Shown here piece by piece: positions 12,826-24,187 of a stretch of 64,000 nt of DNA (position 1 is the stretch's first letter; each line of letters begins with the position of its first letter). A model generated the notes under the pieces. That model did no database searches. It was not told the DNA's origin and worked only from the letters and a program-made list of their open reading frames with translations. Origin of the DNA: Eutypa lata (Eukaryota > Ascomycota > Sordariomycetes > Xylariales > Diatrypaceae); the NCBI GenBank assembly GCA_022661535.1, contig JAKULF010000007.1, positions 744,001 to 808,000 on the forward strand. The letters run 5' to 3'. The position numbers and the translations under genes are program-made.

Positions 12826-14763
12826 TCAATAATCATCTCGAAACCCTATAACCCAGCTAGGATCATTCCACGGCTTATCCTTCCGTATATCATACGGCTC
12901 AGCCCCCTGGTCGTAGGGCACGACCCCTTCCTGCCAACTCGGGGTGCCAGGCTCAAGGAGGCCTTCGACCAAATGGCCGGGAATAACAACGCCGCACTCA
13001 AAATTGGTCGTCTTCACTAGCTTCAGGTCAGAAGTCGGCTCGTTCCCTCGCTTGTCAGGCTCCAGCGCACCCCACGCTGATTGGGAGAGGTTCGCGGAGC
13101 CGATGTAGACGTAGTGCGGCGCAGCAGTGCTATCGCGAGGGTTATAGGCCATGATCAGTTTCTGATGAAATAGCCGACCGGCATCCTTCGACCGGTAGTG
13201 ATGGAAGATGCGCTTGATCTCATCTGGCGCGTTAGGCCACGGTCTGGTATGACACCCTATATTACTTGCGGCACGCTGCGCGGACTCATCCGCACTCTTG
13301 ACGTCCGAAACAGTCGGATAGAAAAGCTTGAGATCTGGAACGTCGCAGTTCGCGTCTACGACCTCTAGATACTTCCTCCCCAGAGCGCAGTCGTAGAAAC
13401 CATCTAGCCACTTGGCGGATAGGTTTCCAATGCTCGCAGCACACACCTCTAGTTGTAGAGCCCCATCTCGCTTCTTCTTTCGTAGGTCTACCCCAAGGTC
13501 TTTGACAACACGCCGGAGGCGCAGGAGGCCGTGCTTTTCTGCTTTAGCTCCTGCACTGATCCCAGGGACAGAGGTCACGAGGTGGACCTTGACTGCGGAG
13601 TAATCGTAAATTCCCTTAATGGACTCGACGAACTCTTTTGGCACTTTCAGCGCTTCTAGATGCTCTAGTAGACCTGACTCGAATGACGACGGTGTAACAC
13701 TTCCTCGAGACGGCCGTTTGGGTAGATCATGAATGTACCAGTGGTTATCCCCCAGTTCAGTATCAACGAGCATCATATTACAAGAAGTAATGACGAGGCG
13801 CAGGAAAGCTGGATATACAAGCAGGAGGATTTTACTGTGCGAGGATCCAGGAGACCAGGCGTAAAAGGGATGCAAGTTTTTCCCGTACCGTTGACTATAG
13901 AGCTGTGCCGCATGAGGGCTGATACTTTGGAATTGCTTGTTTGTTAATTTGCCTTTGGGAACAATACCGGCACGGCTACATGCTTCTGAAGTAAAGGTAT
14001 CCATGTCTGGGTTTGGGTCACGGCCGATGTATATCTATGTTGTATGTTAGAACTAAGCTGTCTTCCCCCTTTTAAACCGCTTGTATGCGACGAAGGGAAT
14101 AGGACACGGCTTACTGGCGGAGAATTCGAGGAACGTGACAGGGGAAAATATGGGAGGATTTCCTCATCAGCGATGAAGAAGGAGTAAATGCAAGCTGATG
14201 TTAGATCCCTTTTGTTAATGAGATCATCTAGGTTTATGCAATTCTTCGCGTGCCGTCGCCCAGGTGTGCGCGTAATGCGAATACCCCCATTTGGATAGGC
14301 CATCTTTACTCCAGAGGTGGAAGCGAGGGCTTTGGTAGCTACCATAAGGATGTTAGTAAAATGAAAGTTCTAGCCATTCCCATTACACTCACATTGTGAC
14401 GTTGCGCTTGAGTCCGAGATGAAAGGGGTTGAGGTTAGATTGCCTGTAGGACAGGCACTAGATGTTGAATCTGCCTGTCGCATAATCTTCACATCATCCT
14501 TGCTGAGCTCTTCATCGGCTTTGCGCTTGGTGTTTCTGGTTGGGGCTGTAAGATGATCCCCAACATTTTGATTTCGTGTCATTTCTTTGCTATACTCCAA
14601 TCGAGATAGTCGAATTGCTTCTTGCATTTGACGACCCTCTTCCTTCAGCTGCGCTGAATCCTCGCGAGAGGCCTCGAGAGCTTGTCTATGCTTAGGTTAG
14701 CCTGATGTAGAAATTGACCTATGGTCAGTGGCGAGGGCCTAACACCTACTCTAGATCATCCAT
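12826..14763 (-). CDS. TDP1: Tyrosyl-DNA phosphodiesterase 1
   Basis: Four exons on the reverse strand, 14763-14750 (14 nt), 14685-14393, 14338-14115 and 14034-12826, with introns of 64, 54 and 80 bp; all junctions keep frame and give 579 residues (human TDP1 is about 600). Tdp1 is a nuclear phospholipase-D-superfamily enzyme that removes trapped topoisomerase I peptides from DNA 3' ends. The two HKD-type motifs are visible: HSK in SGSSHSKILLL-like context (about His243, Lys245) and HQK in GRLFHQKLIMAY (about His467, Lys469), each followed by its Asn motif (SCNMM; GSANLSQSAWG). Before the catalytic part lies IADEEILPYFPLSRS, typical of the family start. The N-terminus (residues 1-50) is helical and charged and contains MQEAIRLSRLE, like a ubiquitin-interacting motif, which fungal Tdp1 proteins often carry. 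The microexon start is inferred from frame and splice signals. The 3' end lies 248 bp from the convergent 7TM gene. Confidence 0.93.
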
Positions 14764-15498
14764 ACTGCAAGCCAGAAAGATAGATACGGTACGGTCTACT
14801 GTTCATTGACCAAATGCAAAGTTGACAACAATTCGATTGATCAATGAAAGTAGATAGCTGCCCTGGGTTACTGCAACGGATTCAAGAAAGCCAAGGTATC
14901 TGAAATGGAGGCGCCAATGCGTCTTTGTTGTTGTCGTTTTAAAGGTAAGACAATGCCAAAAGAACAGCAACAGCAGCAATCGCAGTAGCAACAGGTTTCA
15001 TCAAACAATGAATATTTATATCAATTTCATCATGAAGCATCTACTATTGCGCAAGCATATGAAAACTGAAGAACTGTCGAGAAGTGAATAAACGTCAACA
15101 TCAATGAGCTGAAAGTGTTAACCTGGACAGAAACCATGGGAGCCCCACCTACTGTATGTAGCTAGTAACTAGCACTAGCCGCATGTCAACAGGGCATGTC
15201 GATAGGGGTAGCTTGCACTGTATTTTTCACAGTATCAGTCTTCATGATCCCCCACTAGGCTTTCAACACGATCTAATTCACTGTTCAATTCCAGTTACAA
15301 TTGTACATTGCTTATATATCACGTTGTGTACTTCTGCCTAAGTATATTGGCATTCGTTACAAGATGAGTAGCAATGTTTATAGCGGAATATCCCTTCTCT
15401 TTGAGTTGCTAGTGACAAATAGTGATGTAGGTACCTATGAAGCAGATATTCCAAGACTGACAACATACAAGTATACAGGCAAAAACCACCAACTTAAT
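14764..15498. other. Intergenic between TDP1 and the dead P450
   Basis: No gene recognised. A short CAG/CAA-rich run lies at about 14960-14995. The rest is stop-rich. Confidence 0.5.
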
Positions 15499-17010
15499 CT
15501 AACTGACTAGTTGCCGTAATACAAGCTCCTCACAGGCTCCCCGTTGGTGAAAGACCAGATACGGTCCATCGTGATTAGAAACGAAGACATCATATAGCTG
15601 GTACTCGTCAACTCTACCCCTTCCACCAGGCATTCCATGCTTCCCAGCACCAACTTCTCCCAGTCGTACGGACGCGGCCTCGAAATCAAAGTACCAAGGG
15701 ATTTTGGCTATCACAAGACTGGTCTCTAAATATGCCATACCTTTACCTGCACACGAGCGAGGGTCCAGCGAGAAAGGGACAAATGTGTCGCGCATTTCCT
15801 TCCTCTGCCGCCTTGATGCATCCAAGACAAACCATCGATCAGGGTTAAGGTAAATAGATCAGGGAAGTAGCGCTCGTCGTGGTGTAAGGAGGAAATCAAG
15901 ACACCGACCTGTGTCCCTCGGGGACGTGTCCACTGACTACCAGGGGTTCCCGTGCCCTATCGCTAGGATCCGGCACCTCCTCTCTCTAAAGGGTGCTAGA
16001 TATAGGGGGGGACATCCGAAGGGTTTCGTCAATACAAGCTCGTAAATACTCCCAGTCCGCCAGCTTCGAGCCGCCGGCAATATCAGCGCCATTTGCGAAC
16101 CTGAAACGTATCTCGTAAGCCACATCCTGATAGACCCCCGCGTTATGCGAAAGGTAGAACAACAACGCGCATATGCCGATGACGTCGTGTCGGCACCGGC
16201 GGGAGGAAGAACACGGCCTCCTGGAAGATCTCCAAATGTGGGATCGGCCTCTCGCCTTGCAGGTTCTCTTTGTTGGTCATCAACACGAAGAGATCGGGTC
16301 TCGCATCTTTGTTCTGTGCTAGTCGCGTGCCTACTATGCGGCTGACCAGCTCGCCGTACTGGCGCCGGGCCCCACGGGATATGACGTATAGTAGCCAGTC
16401 GATCTTGGTGGTGTGTCGCAAGGCCGAGAACTGCATGTAGCTGTTTATGCGGAAGTTGCCCTTGGTGACGCCCTCGGTAATCCATCGATCCCGCAGGTCC
16501 GTCTGGGTGTTGAGTGGATACCCGAAGGCTAGGAGGGACACGACGTCGAAAGAAAGTCGTTTCACATACGTAGCCATGTATATTGGACTTCTGGCAGACG
16601 AGATGAGCTAATGTAAGAAAATATTAATCTGCTGGGTCATAGTCGCTTCGAAAGATCGCATTGCTCGCTCGGTGATTGCATGGCCGACAAGTCTGCGCTT
16701 GCGGCGATAGATGTCCTCGTCAAGCGCATTGAAGACGTTGAGCGTGCCGTTTGTTTGTCTCCTTAGGTCGTACACGAAGGACTTGTTCATCCTCTCGTTT
16801 AGGTATGTAGCTAGGTGCAGACTGCGGCACAGGGCGAAGTAACCAGCGTAGGAGTCTGATAGTTTGGCAAGTAGAGGCCCAGGGTAGCCATTGAGAGGAT
16901 GTATCAACAGATGATAGCTCCAGAGGAAAAGTAGCTTCAAACATCAGCAGTGATTTAATGGTGGACACGGGAAAGAGTACATACATAACAGAGGAGTATG
17001 CAAGCGCCAT
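15499..17010 (-). pseudogene. Degraded cytochrome P450, paralogue of the one at 47-49 kb
   Basis: Pieces of a P450 run in order across all three reverse frames. They align with the intact protein at 47089-48865: SYHLLIHPLNGYPGP (about 16916-16872), KRRLVGHAITERAMRSF, LAFGYPLN, the O2-binding segment AGADTTSSA, the ExxR helix ETLR, NPDRW, and the haem loop FSLDPRSCAGKG with its Cys but Asp in place of the usual Gly. Breaks: about 30 codons are deleted after HLATYL; TAG at 16608-16610 stands where the paralogue has Gln (CAG); TAG at 15986-15988 stands where it has Trp (TGG); frameshifts lie at the O2-binding segment, near 15905 and near 15850. Both stops are single C:G to T:A changes, as RIP makes. 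The 5' end is about 1 kb from AT block 1. The first exon is uncertain. Confidence 0.9.
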
Positions 17011-18010
17011 ACTGTCCTGGTTTTGCCACCGATTCGACTATCAAGATCATTTTACTCACGAGACTAATCGATTGTAGTGACAGTAATGTTGCTGAAGCTC
17101 TCTTATCAGAGTACTTGCCTGCTCACTGCTTATTAGATGGAGATATTAGGATGACATCGAAACAACAAACAAAGCTCGGAAACTTTTAATTGCAACATTA
17201 TTTTCTTATTCTAAGTATCAGCCACCGTGTATTAGTAGTTTGATGTACATGGACGACGTAAGAGGGTAGTCATATTTTGGAGCTAGGAATCTAACGTGTT
17301 TCTATCATCCCATCGGCTAACATACCTACTTAAACCTGCATGCATGTGCTGCCGTTGTCACTTACAGCCCCACTGAGCCAATGCATTTGTAGGGCTGCCG
17401 GTGTCATCTGGCATTTCTACATACCTTGTCTAGTAACAAAAAAGAAAAGCCAACTGGAGGTAGTTAGGGGTTGATATGTAAGTGAAAACTGGGTTCCATT
17501 TTATAATGCGTTCAATTAATTGATAAGTTTTCAATCCACATTCCTTGTTTCGAGACAACATAATCAACATCATGGAAAGTCATCTTAATGCTTCCCACAT
17601 TGCGCCCAAGAAGGCTGTCCAGTTGGATTTTATGCGATATCAGTTCTTACTTACACCACCCGCTGTGTATTCGTTCGAATACTGGGCCACTTGATGGTTG
17701 AGATGATGTTGCAGTTAGAGCGGCTTACTAAGCTCTCGGAGCAGGGTAAACTTATATCCGGGGCTCCTATAGTATATCCATAGATCTTCCTAGTTACCTA
17801 TCCTTAGTTCTAGAGCTCCCCAGACAATATTCACACTATGCTTTATGCCATACCCTGCTCCTAGATCAGTCTGTACGTGATAGATGATATAGCGTTTGAC
17901 TACGTTTATAATTGTCATTACAATCTAAATCCAGGCTTCTATTACAGATCTTAACTACACTGCGAGACTTACGAAAGAGTGACCGGTTTATATCTACTAC
18001 ATTAAAGCGG
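17011..18010. other. Intergenic flank of AT block 1
   Basis: Ordinary-composition DNA without a recognisable gene. Base composition drifts from about 17950 and falls into the AT block at about 18000-18100. Confidence 0.5.
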
Positions 18011-18717
18011 ATGATTAATCATTTAAAGTAATTAAATATGAACCAAAAGTAAACGAATATCATCTTAAAGATTATGTGTTAAACTCGCACGTATTTTACG
18101 TCTTTTGTTTTTATTATTTATATATTTTTTATTAATTTATTAAATTAAAATAACGTTTATTATAACGTTTTTAATAAAAAAAATAATATTTAAATAATTA
18201 TTAATAAATAAAGTATTAATATTATAACTTAAATAATAATTATTATAAAAAATAAATTCTTTAAAAAAAAATAAATGCTTAAAAGCTTTAAAGTTATAAT
18301 TATATATAAATAAATTACTTTATAATTAAATATTTATATATTTATATTATTAAAAAATAATTATAAATATATAAAATTAATATATAAATATTATACTTTA
18401 AAAATTAATAATAATTTAAATAATTATTTAATTAATTTATTTTTCGTATTTAATAAATTATAATAAAATTCGTTAATTAATTAATATTATTTATAAATTA
18501 TTTAATATATCTTTAAATAAATATTATAATACGTAATTAAATAATTAAATAATAAAAAAAATAAAATAATAATAAATTATATATATAATATATAAATAAA
18601 TAATAAATAAATATAATTTAAAAAAATAATAAATTATTAAAAAATTAAATAATAATAAAGTATTTATTTTATTTATTTAAAGTTAATTTTTTATTATAAA
18701 CTTTTTTTTTTAATTTA

Positions 18718-18772
18718 ATATTTTTATTTTATAAAAAAACATTTATATATACGTTTTTATAATTCGTAATAT
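18718..18772. repeat. Internal repeat R1, copy a
   Basis: About 55 bp including ATATACGTTTTTATAATTCG; nearly identical to 20319-20373. The two clear differences I see are transitions (T/C and A/G), as expected for two RIPed copies. Similarity seems to extend further left, to about 18590. Confidence 0.75.
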
Positions 18773-20318
18773 AATATTAAATATTTTTTATATTATATAA
18801 ATTAATAAAAAAAACTTAAAAAATACGTATATTTATTTATTTATTATATTTACTTTTTATAAGTTTATATTTATTAAAAATATTTTTTTATTAAGTTATT
18901 TTTTTATAAAAATTTTTCATCGATTATATAATAACGATATATTTATTAATATTAAAATATTTATTACGACGTAAATATTATATTTTTAAGTTTAATACGG
19001 CTTTAATAAATCTTTAATATATATATATAATTATTTTTTTTATTATATAATAATTTCGTAATAAATTAAGTTATTAATTTAATGTATAAATATAAGTTTT
19101 AAAAGTTTAAAAAAAAACTTTAATAATAATTTTAATAAAGTTATTTTAATAAAAATTAATTTTATTTAATATTAAAAAATATATCGCTTTTAAAAGAATT
19201 TTTAATGTTTAATTATTTATAATAAAAAAAAACTTAATATAAATAAAGTTATTATTAATAACGCGAAATATTAATTTTAATACGTTTATAATCGTTTAAA
19301 TTTTTTTATTAAATTCGTAATAAATCTTTTATTTTATTACGCGTTTAAAACGTAAATATTTAATTATAATATAATCGTTAAAGCTTTAAAGCGTTTATAT
19401 TATAATTTTTTAAAAAGTTAATAAATTATTAAAAGATTTCGATATTTAAAATAAAATAATAAAACTTTAATTAAGTTTTTTTAAATAAAAATATTAAATT
19501 TAATTTATAAATAAAGTTATTAATTTATTTAATAATTTTTAAATTATAAACTTTTATTATAATTTTTTAAACTTTTTATAAAAACGTTTAAATTAAAAAA
19601 AAATAAACGAAAATTAATTATTTAATTATAATATTTTTATTAAATTAATTTATAAATTTATTTATAAAATTATTTTTTTAAATAATTAATAATTTTTAAT
19701 TTATAAAATTTAATTAAATAAATATTAATTTTAATATATTTTATAATATTAATATTTTAAATTAATTTATTTTTAATTTAATTTAATTAATAAAAATTAA
19801 AATTAAAGTTAAAATTAAATTTAAAAATTAAAATAAATAAATAATTATTAAAAAATAACGTAAAAAATAAATAAATAATAAGTTATATATTTATTATATC
19901 GAAAATTATTTATTTAATAATTATTTTTATAATTAATATATTATAATATTTATAAAAGAAATTATTATATTTATTTTATATTTTAATAATAAATTTAATA
20001 TATATTTAAATATTTATAATTAAATTATTTATATTTTAATAAAAAACTTTTTATAAAATTAATATTTATTATTAATTTAATAATTAAATATATAAATATA
20101 ATTATATAAAATATATAATTTTTTTAATAAAGCTTTTTTTAACGAAAAAAAATATTATAATATATAATTAAATAATTAAATAAATATAATTTAAAAATTT
20201 AATAAATTTTTAAAATATTAAAAATAATAAATTATTTATTTTATATATTTATAATTAATTTTTTATTATAAAATTCTTTTTTATTTTTATAAAATTCTTT
20301 TTTATTCTTTTTTATTTT

Positions 20319-20373
20319 AATATTTTTCTTTTATAAAAAAGCATTTATATATACGTTTTTATAATTCGTAATA
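20319..20373. repeat. Internal repeat R1, copy b
   Basis: Second copy of the 55-bp unit at 18718-18772, same orientation, 1.6 kb away. It keeps one C and one G where copy a has T and A. Confidence 0.75.
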
Positions 20374-20394
20374 ATAATAATAATATTTTTTAAA

Positions 20395-20625
20395 TTATTA
20401 AAATATAAATATAAATTAAATATTATTAAAAAACTTAAGTTTTTTATATTCGTTTTATAAATAAAAAATCTTATTTAAATAAATAAAATAAATTAAATTT
20501 ATAACGTTATTATTATATTATAAATATAATAAAAACTTTAAAAAGTTATTTTTTTTATTATTTTTTTTAAAAAATAATATATTTATTTTTATTATTATTT
20601 TTTATTATTTTTATTATTAATATCT
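20395..20625. repeat. Internal direct repeat R2, copy a
   Basis: About 230 bp, similar with small gaps to 21665-21892. Shared landmarks are ATATAAATATAAATTAAAT, TTTTATATTCGTTTT, a run of AAATAAATAAAATAA, and TTTAAAAAGTTATTTTTTTA. Confidence 0.75.
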
Positions 20626-21664
20626 TTTTATATTAAAATAATTATTATTTTAAAGTTATTATTATTTTCGTCGATATTTTTTAACTTTTCGATTTATTAA
20701 TAAATGTTACTTTTTGCTTTTTTATATATCTTTTTTATTATATTTAAAGTTATATATTAATATAAGTTAATTATTAATTTAATTTCAATTTTTTAATTTT
20801 TTTTAAATAATTATTTTTTAAATAATCGTATTTATTATATTTAAAATAATATAATTAATTATTTTTATTTTAATTAAGCTTTTTTTATACTTTAAGTTTT
20901 ATAAATATTATTATTATTATTAACGTTATTATTATTATTATTTTTTATTTTAAAATTTCGATATAAAATTATTTTATATTTAATTTATTATTATATTTAA
21001 TATTTATTAAAGTATTTTTTAATACGTAATTTTTAAATTATAATATTAATATTTTTAATCAAATTAATAAATATCGCGAATTATTTCTTTATATTAAATA
21101 ATATTTTAATTTTAATAATATATTAAATTAATCGTTTAAATTTAATAACGTAATTTAATATTATTTATTTTTATTTTATTTTATATATTATAATTATATT
21201 TATAAGTTTAGTTTTTATTTAATATTATAATTTTCGTATTATTTTTTTAAAATTATATATATTTTCGTTTTTTTATAAAAAATTATAATTATAATTAAAA
21301 AATTACTTTTAATATTATTAATAATAATATTTATAATTTTAACTTCGTCGATTTTAATAAGCTTATTATTATCGTCGTTTTAAAATTTAATATATTTTAA
21401 AATTATTTAAAATAAAGTTTTTATATTTTTTAATTATTTTAAAAATAAAGTTAATTTAATTTAAATATATAATTACTTTTATTTTAATTTTAATTTTAAT
21501 TTTATTATTATCGTTAATTTTATATTTAATAATTAATAAGTTTTTTTTATTTCGATATTATTATAATAATTAAGTTTCGTTTTTCGATTAAATTAAATTA
21601 ATAAATATTTCGTTAATTATAAATTTAAATTAAATATATTTTATTTTATAATTTTTTTATAATT

Positions 21665-21892
21665 ATTATATTAAAATATAAATATAAATTAAATATTATT
21701 AAAAAGCGTAAATATTTTATATTCGTTTTTTAAATTAAAAATTTTATTTAAATAAATAAAATAAAATAATTTTATAATTTTATAATTTTATTATAAATAT
21801 AATAAACTTTTAAAAAGTTATTTTTTTATTGTTTTTTTAAAAAAATAATGCATTTATTTTTATTATTACTTTTTATTATTTTAATTATTAAT
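21665..21892. repeat. Internal direct repeat R2, copy b
   Basis: Second copy of R2, same orientation, about 1.27 kb from the first. The spacing would suit the two ends of one small element or two fragments of a nested one; I cannot decide which. Confidence 0.75.
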
Positions 21893-22090
21893 ATAAATTT
21901 AATAAATAATATATATAAATAATTTATATTATTAATTATTATTATATAAATATTAAATTTTATAATAAATTAATATTTAATTTTTTAAAATAATTAAATT
22001 AAATAAATAAAAGTTATTAATTTTTTAATTTATATTTAATAATTAATTAAAAAATCGTTATTTAACTTATTTATCGAAAACGTTAATTTA

Positions 22091-22658
22091 TTATCCACGC
22101 ACTCTAAGGGGCTGGACTAATAATGTTGCTATGGAAAGACACTATGGATGTGCCCTCTCCCAAAGTCGACGAGCTAAGCATTTGAACCAGGCATGTTCCT
22201 TCGGTCATACATATCCCATTTATACTGCCAATAGAAAAGATCTATTATGGAAGGTTTAAATCTGGATATAACTCTCCGCAGCGCATTGCACTGCGATAGT
22301 GAGATCAGGCAAGATATATTAGCGCGCCCCACCTGGAACAGCGCCATCGGGGGACAGAATCTTAATCACCTTCTGCAGTGTTTGTTTTATTAGAAGCTCG
22401 AAGTTACCAATATAGTCCAGCCAGGCTGTTAAGCTGCTTTTATTTCGTCCTCAGTTACTATGTTGCAGGGAATTAATTGCAATTCCACGTTGAATATTAA
22501 AATATTACTGATATATTTCATTGTTACCCCGGAGCGGCACAGTAATCAAGCTTATTTTCAGGGGTTCATTTCAGATATAAAAGGTGCCTTAAGCCCACCG
22601 ACAATTTATGTCCACTCCAATCCATCAACATATTCAGAAACTGACTACCAGCGACACA
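22091..22658. other. Intergenic, promoter of thioesterase 1
   Basis: Normal-composition DNA starting abruptly at the end of AT block 1. No gene seen. Confidence 0.5.
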
Positions 22659-23744
22659 ATGGTTCAGAAGGCACCTATCGAGTCGCTCGTTAGCACAATC
22701 CGAAGTCCTAACTCAGGGCCTGACATATTTGTTAATGAAAAGTACGTATAATCGCAATCGTCTCTGTCCTAATCATTAAAAGTGACTCCTTTTCACTTAC
22801 TGGAACCACCTTACCAGAAAGTCCTTCGGCCTTCCAGCAGGGCTATATGCCGCATTTGGAGGCGGCTTACTAGGTCAATCTGCCACCGCAGCCACCGCGA
22901 CAGTGCCTCCAGCATTCAATGTCTATTCTGTCCAATCCACATTTCTACGCCCCGTACAAGCCGAGGGCGACATTTCATATCGTGTCGAATGCACAGCCGA
23001 CGGGCGGAGCTTTTCCACGCGTACAGTACGTGCGACTCAGGGCTCTAGCGACAAGTGCATATATGTCGCTATTATCTCATTCCAGAGAGGAGATCTACCG
23101 GCCAACAATGTGCTGAACTATAGCATCTCTATGCCTGACATAGGTGGCATTCGACCGGGAGATATCTCGGAAGAGGAGGTGCAGCACGAAGACGGGGAAT
23201 TGCTGCGACCAAACGCTAGGGATGATCCTTTCGACTGGCGCATGCTAGAAGGTCATTCCAGGGACGAACTAACGGAGTCTCGCCAACTCGCGTTCGTCCG
23301 ATCTCCCGCCGTATCATCGGACAACGCCTCCGTGCATCTGGCTGCGTTGGTGTATCTATCGGACACGTATATGTTGGCTGCGGCATTGAATGCGAATCCC
23401 GAAACGATAGGAGAGAAGATCCGAGATGTAGCGATGGGCGCCAGTCTTACCCATAATGTGTCGCTTCATGATCCGACCGCTAGGATCGATGAGTGGCTGC
23501 TGAGCGAGCGTGATACGTCTTGGGGTTCGGATGGGAGGGTGCTCGTCCAGTGAGTACCAAAACAAGTTAATGGCTTACCTTTCTCGTTCTGTTATAGAAC
23601 CTTATACAAGATGTGATGAAACATTGTATACTAACTCATTTCTACTATTTAACTAGCCAGCGGCTTTGGAACGTCGAGACTGGGCGGTTGGTCATGTCTG
23701 GTACACAGGAGGGTCTGATACGTCTGAAGCCTAACAAACTCTAA
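22659..23744 (+). CDS. Acyl-CoA thioesterase-like protein (copy 1)
   Basis: Three exons, 22659-22741, 22818-23549 and 23657-23744, joined across introns of 76 and 107 bp, give 300 residues. It has the layout of TesB/acyl-CoA thioesterase II: an N-terminal half-hot-dog with FGGGLLGQ (about 43-50), then ISYRVECTADGRSFSTRTVRATQG, the region that in this family orders the two folds, and a C-terminal half with THNVSLHDPTARIDEWLL. Such enzymes hydrolyse acyl-CoA to free acid and CoA, often in peroxisomes. The last three residues, NKL, are a weak variant of the PTS1 signal, so peroxisomal location is possible but unproven. It is a paralogue of the gene at 38763-39732: intron 1 sits at the same codon in both, but only this copy has intron 2. 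The gene is intact although it lies 570 bp from AT block 1. Confidence 0.88.
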
Positions 23745-24187
23745 TTTCCCTTTATTTAGATATGTAGGTATATTCGATGCACCTGCCTTATATTCACTGC
23801 GTTTTATCATGTGAACTCAGGATATCGTTTATCACTCAGATTACAGCAGATATTCTGGCTCGAGTTATTGAAGCAGTTATTACTAACATGTACTTACTTA
23901 CTCACAATTTGACTTAGGTAGGGGCAGAACATATAGAAGCTTCAGTGCCAGCTGCGGTCCACCTGTTGGCAGCTGTTACATGCACCAGAAATCTTAGTAT
24001 CGTCACCTGTTTGGTTGCGAATAAAAGTTATCACCCGGAAGTAAATCATTCGTGCATCGCGACAACATCCGTTTAAGAATTTGTACTGACAACCCTACTA
24101 TCAATACTTCCATTTGCACATAGATATCTATACTCCTACTGCTTGGTACCAAGTTAAATCTAAAAACTACCCCGATATTGCCAAAAT
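23745..24187. other. Intergenic
   Basis: 443 bp between two forward genes; nothing recognised. Confidence 0.5.

Larger units (their letters stand above)
18011..22090. repeat. RIP-saturated AT-rich block 1 (about 4.1 kb)
   Basis: Almost pure A and T. In the lines I scanned the dinucleotides CA and TG are nearly absent, while the few remaining C and G sit in CG or in AAG/CTT contexts. That is the signature of repeat-induced point mutation, which turns CpA into TpA in duplicated DNA. No reading frame survives, so the source element cannot be named; a retrotransposon or nested transposons is the usual origin. The right edge is sharp: composition becomes normal within about 15 bp near 22090. Internal repeats (listed separately) show that several copies of one or more elements lie in the block. 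Confidence 0.9.

Noticed and set aside
18011..22090. Possibility that the AT block is mitochondrial DNA or a centromere core
   Set aside because: No mitochondrial coding frames or RNA genes, and the CpA/TpG loss with surviving CpG fits RIP better; a 4-kb block flanked by genes on both sides is too small for a centromere.
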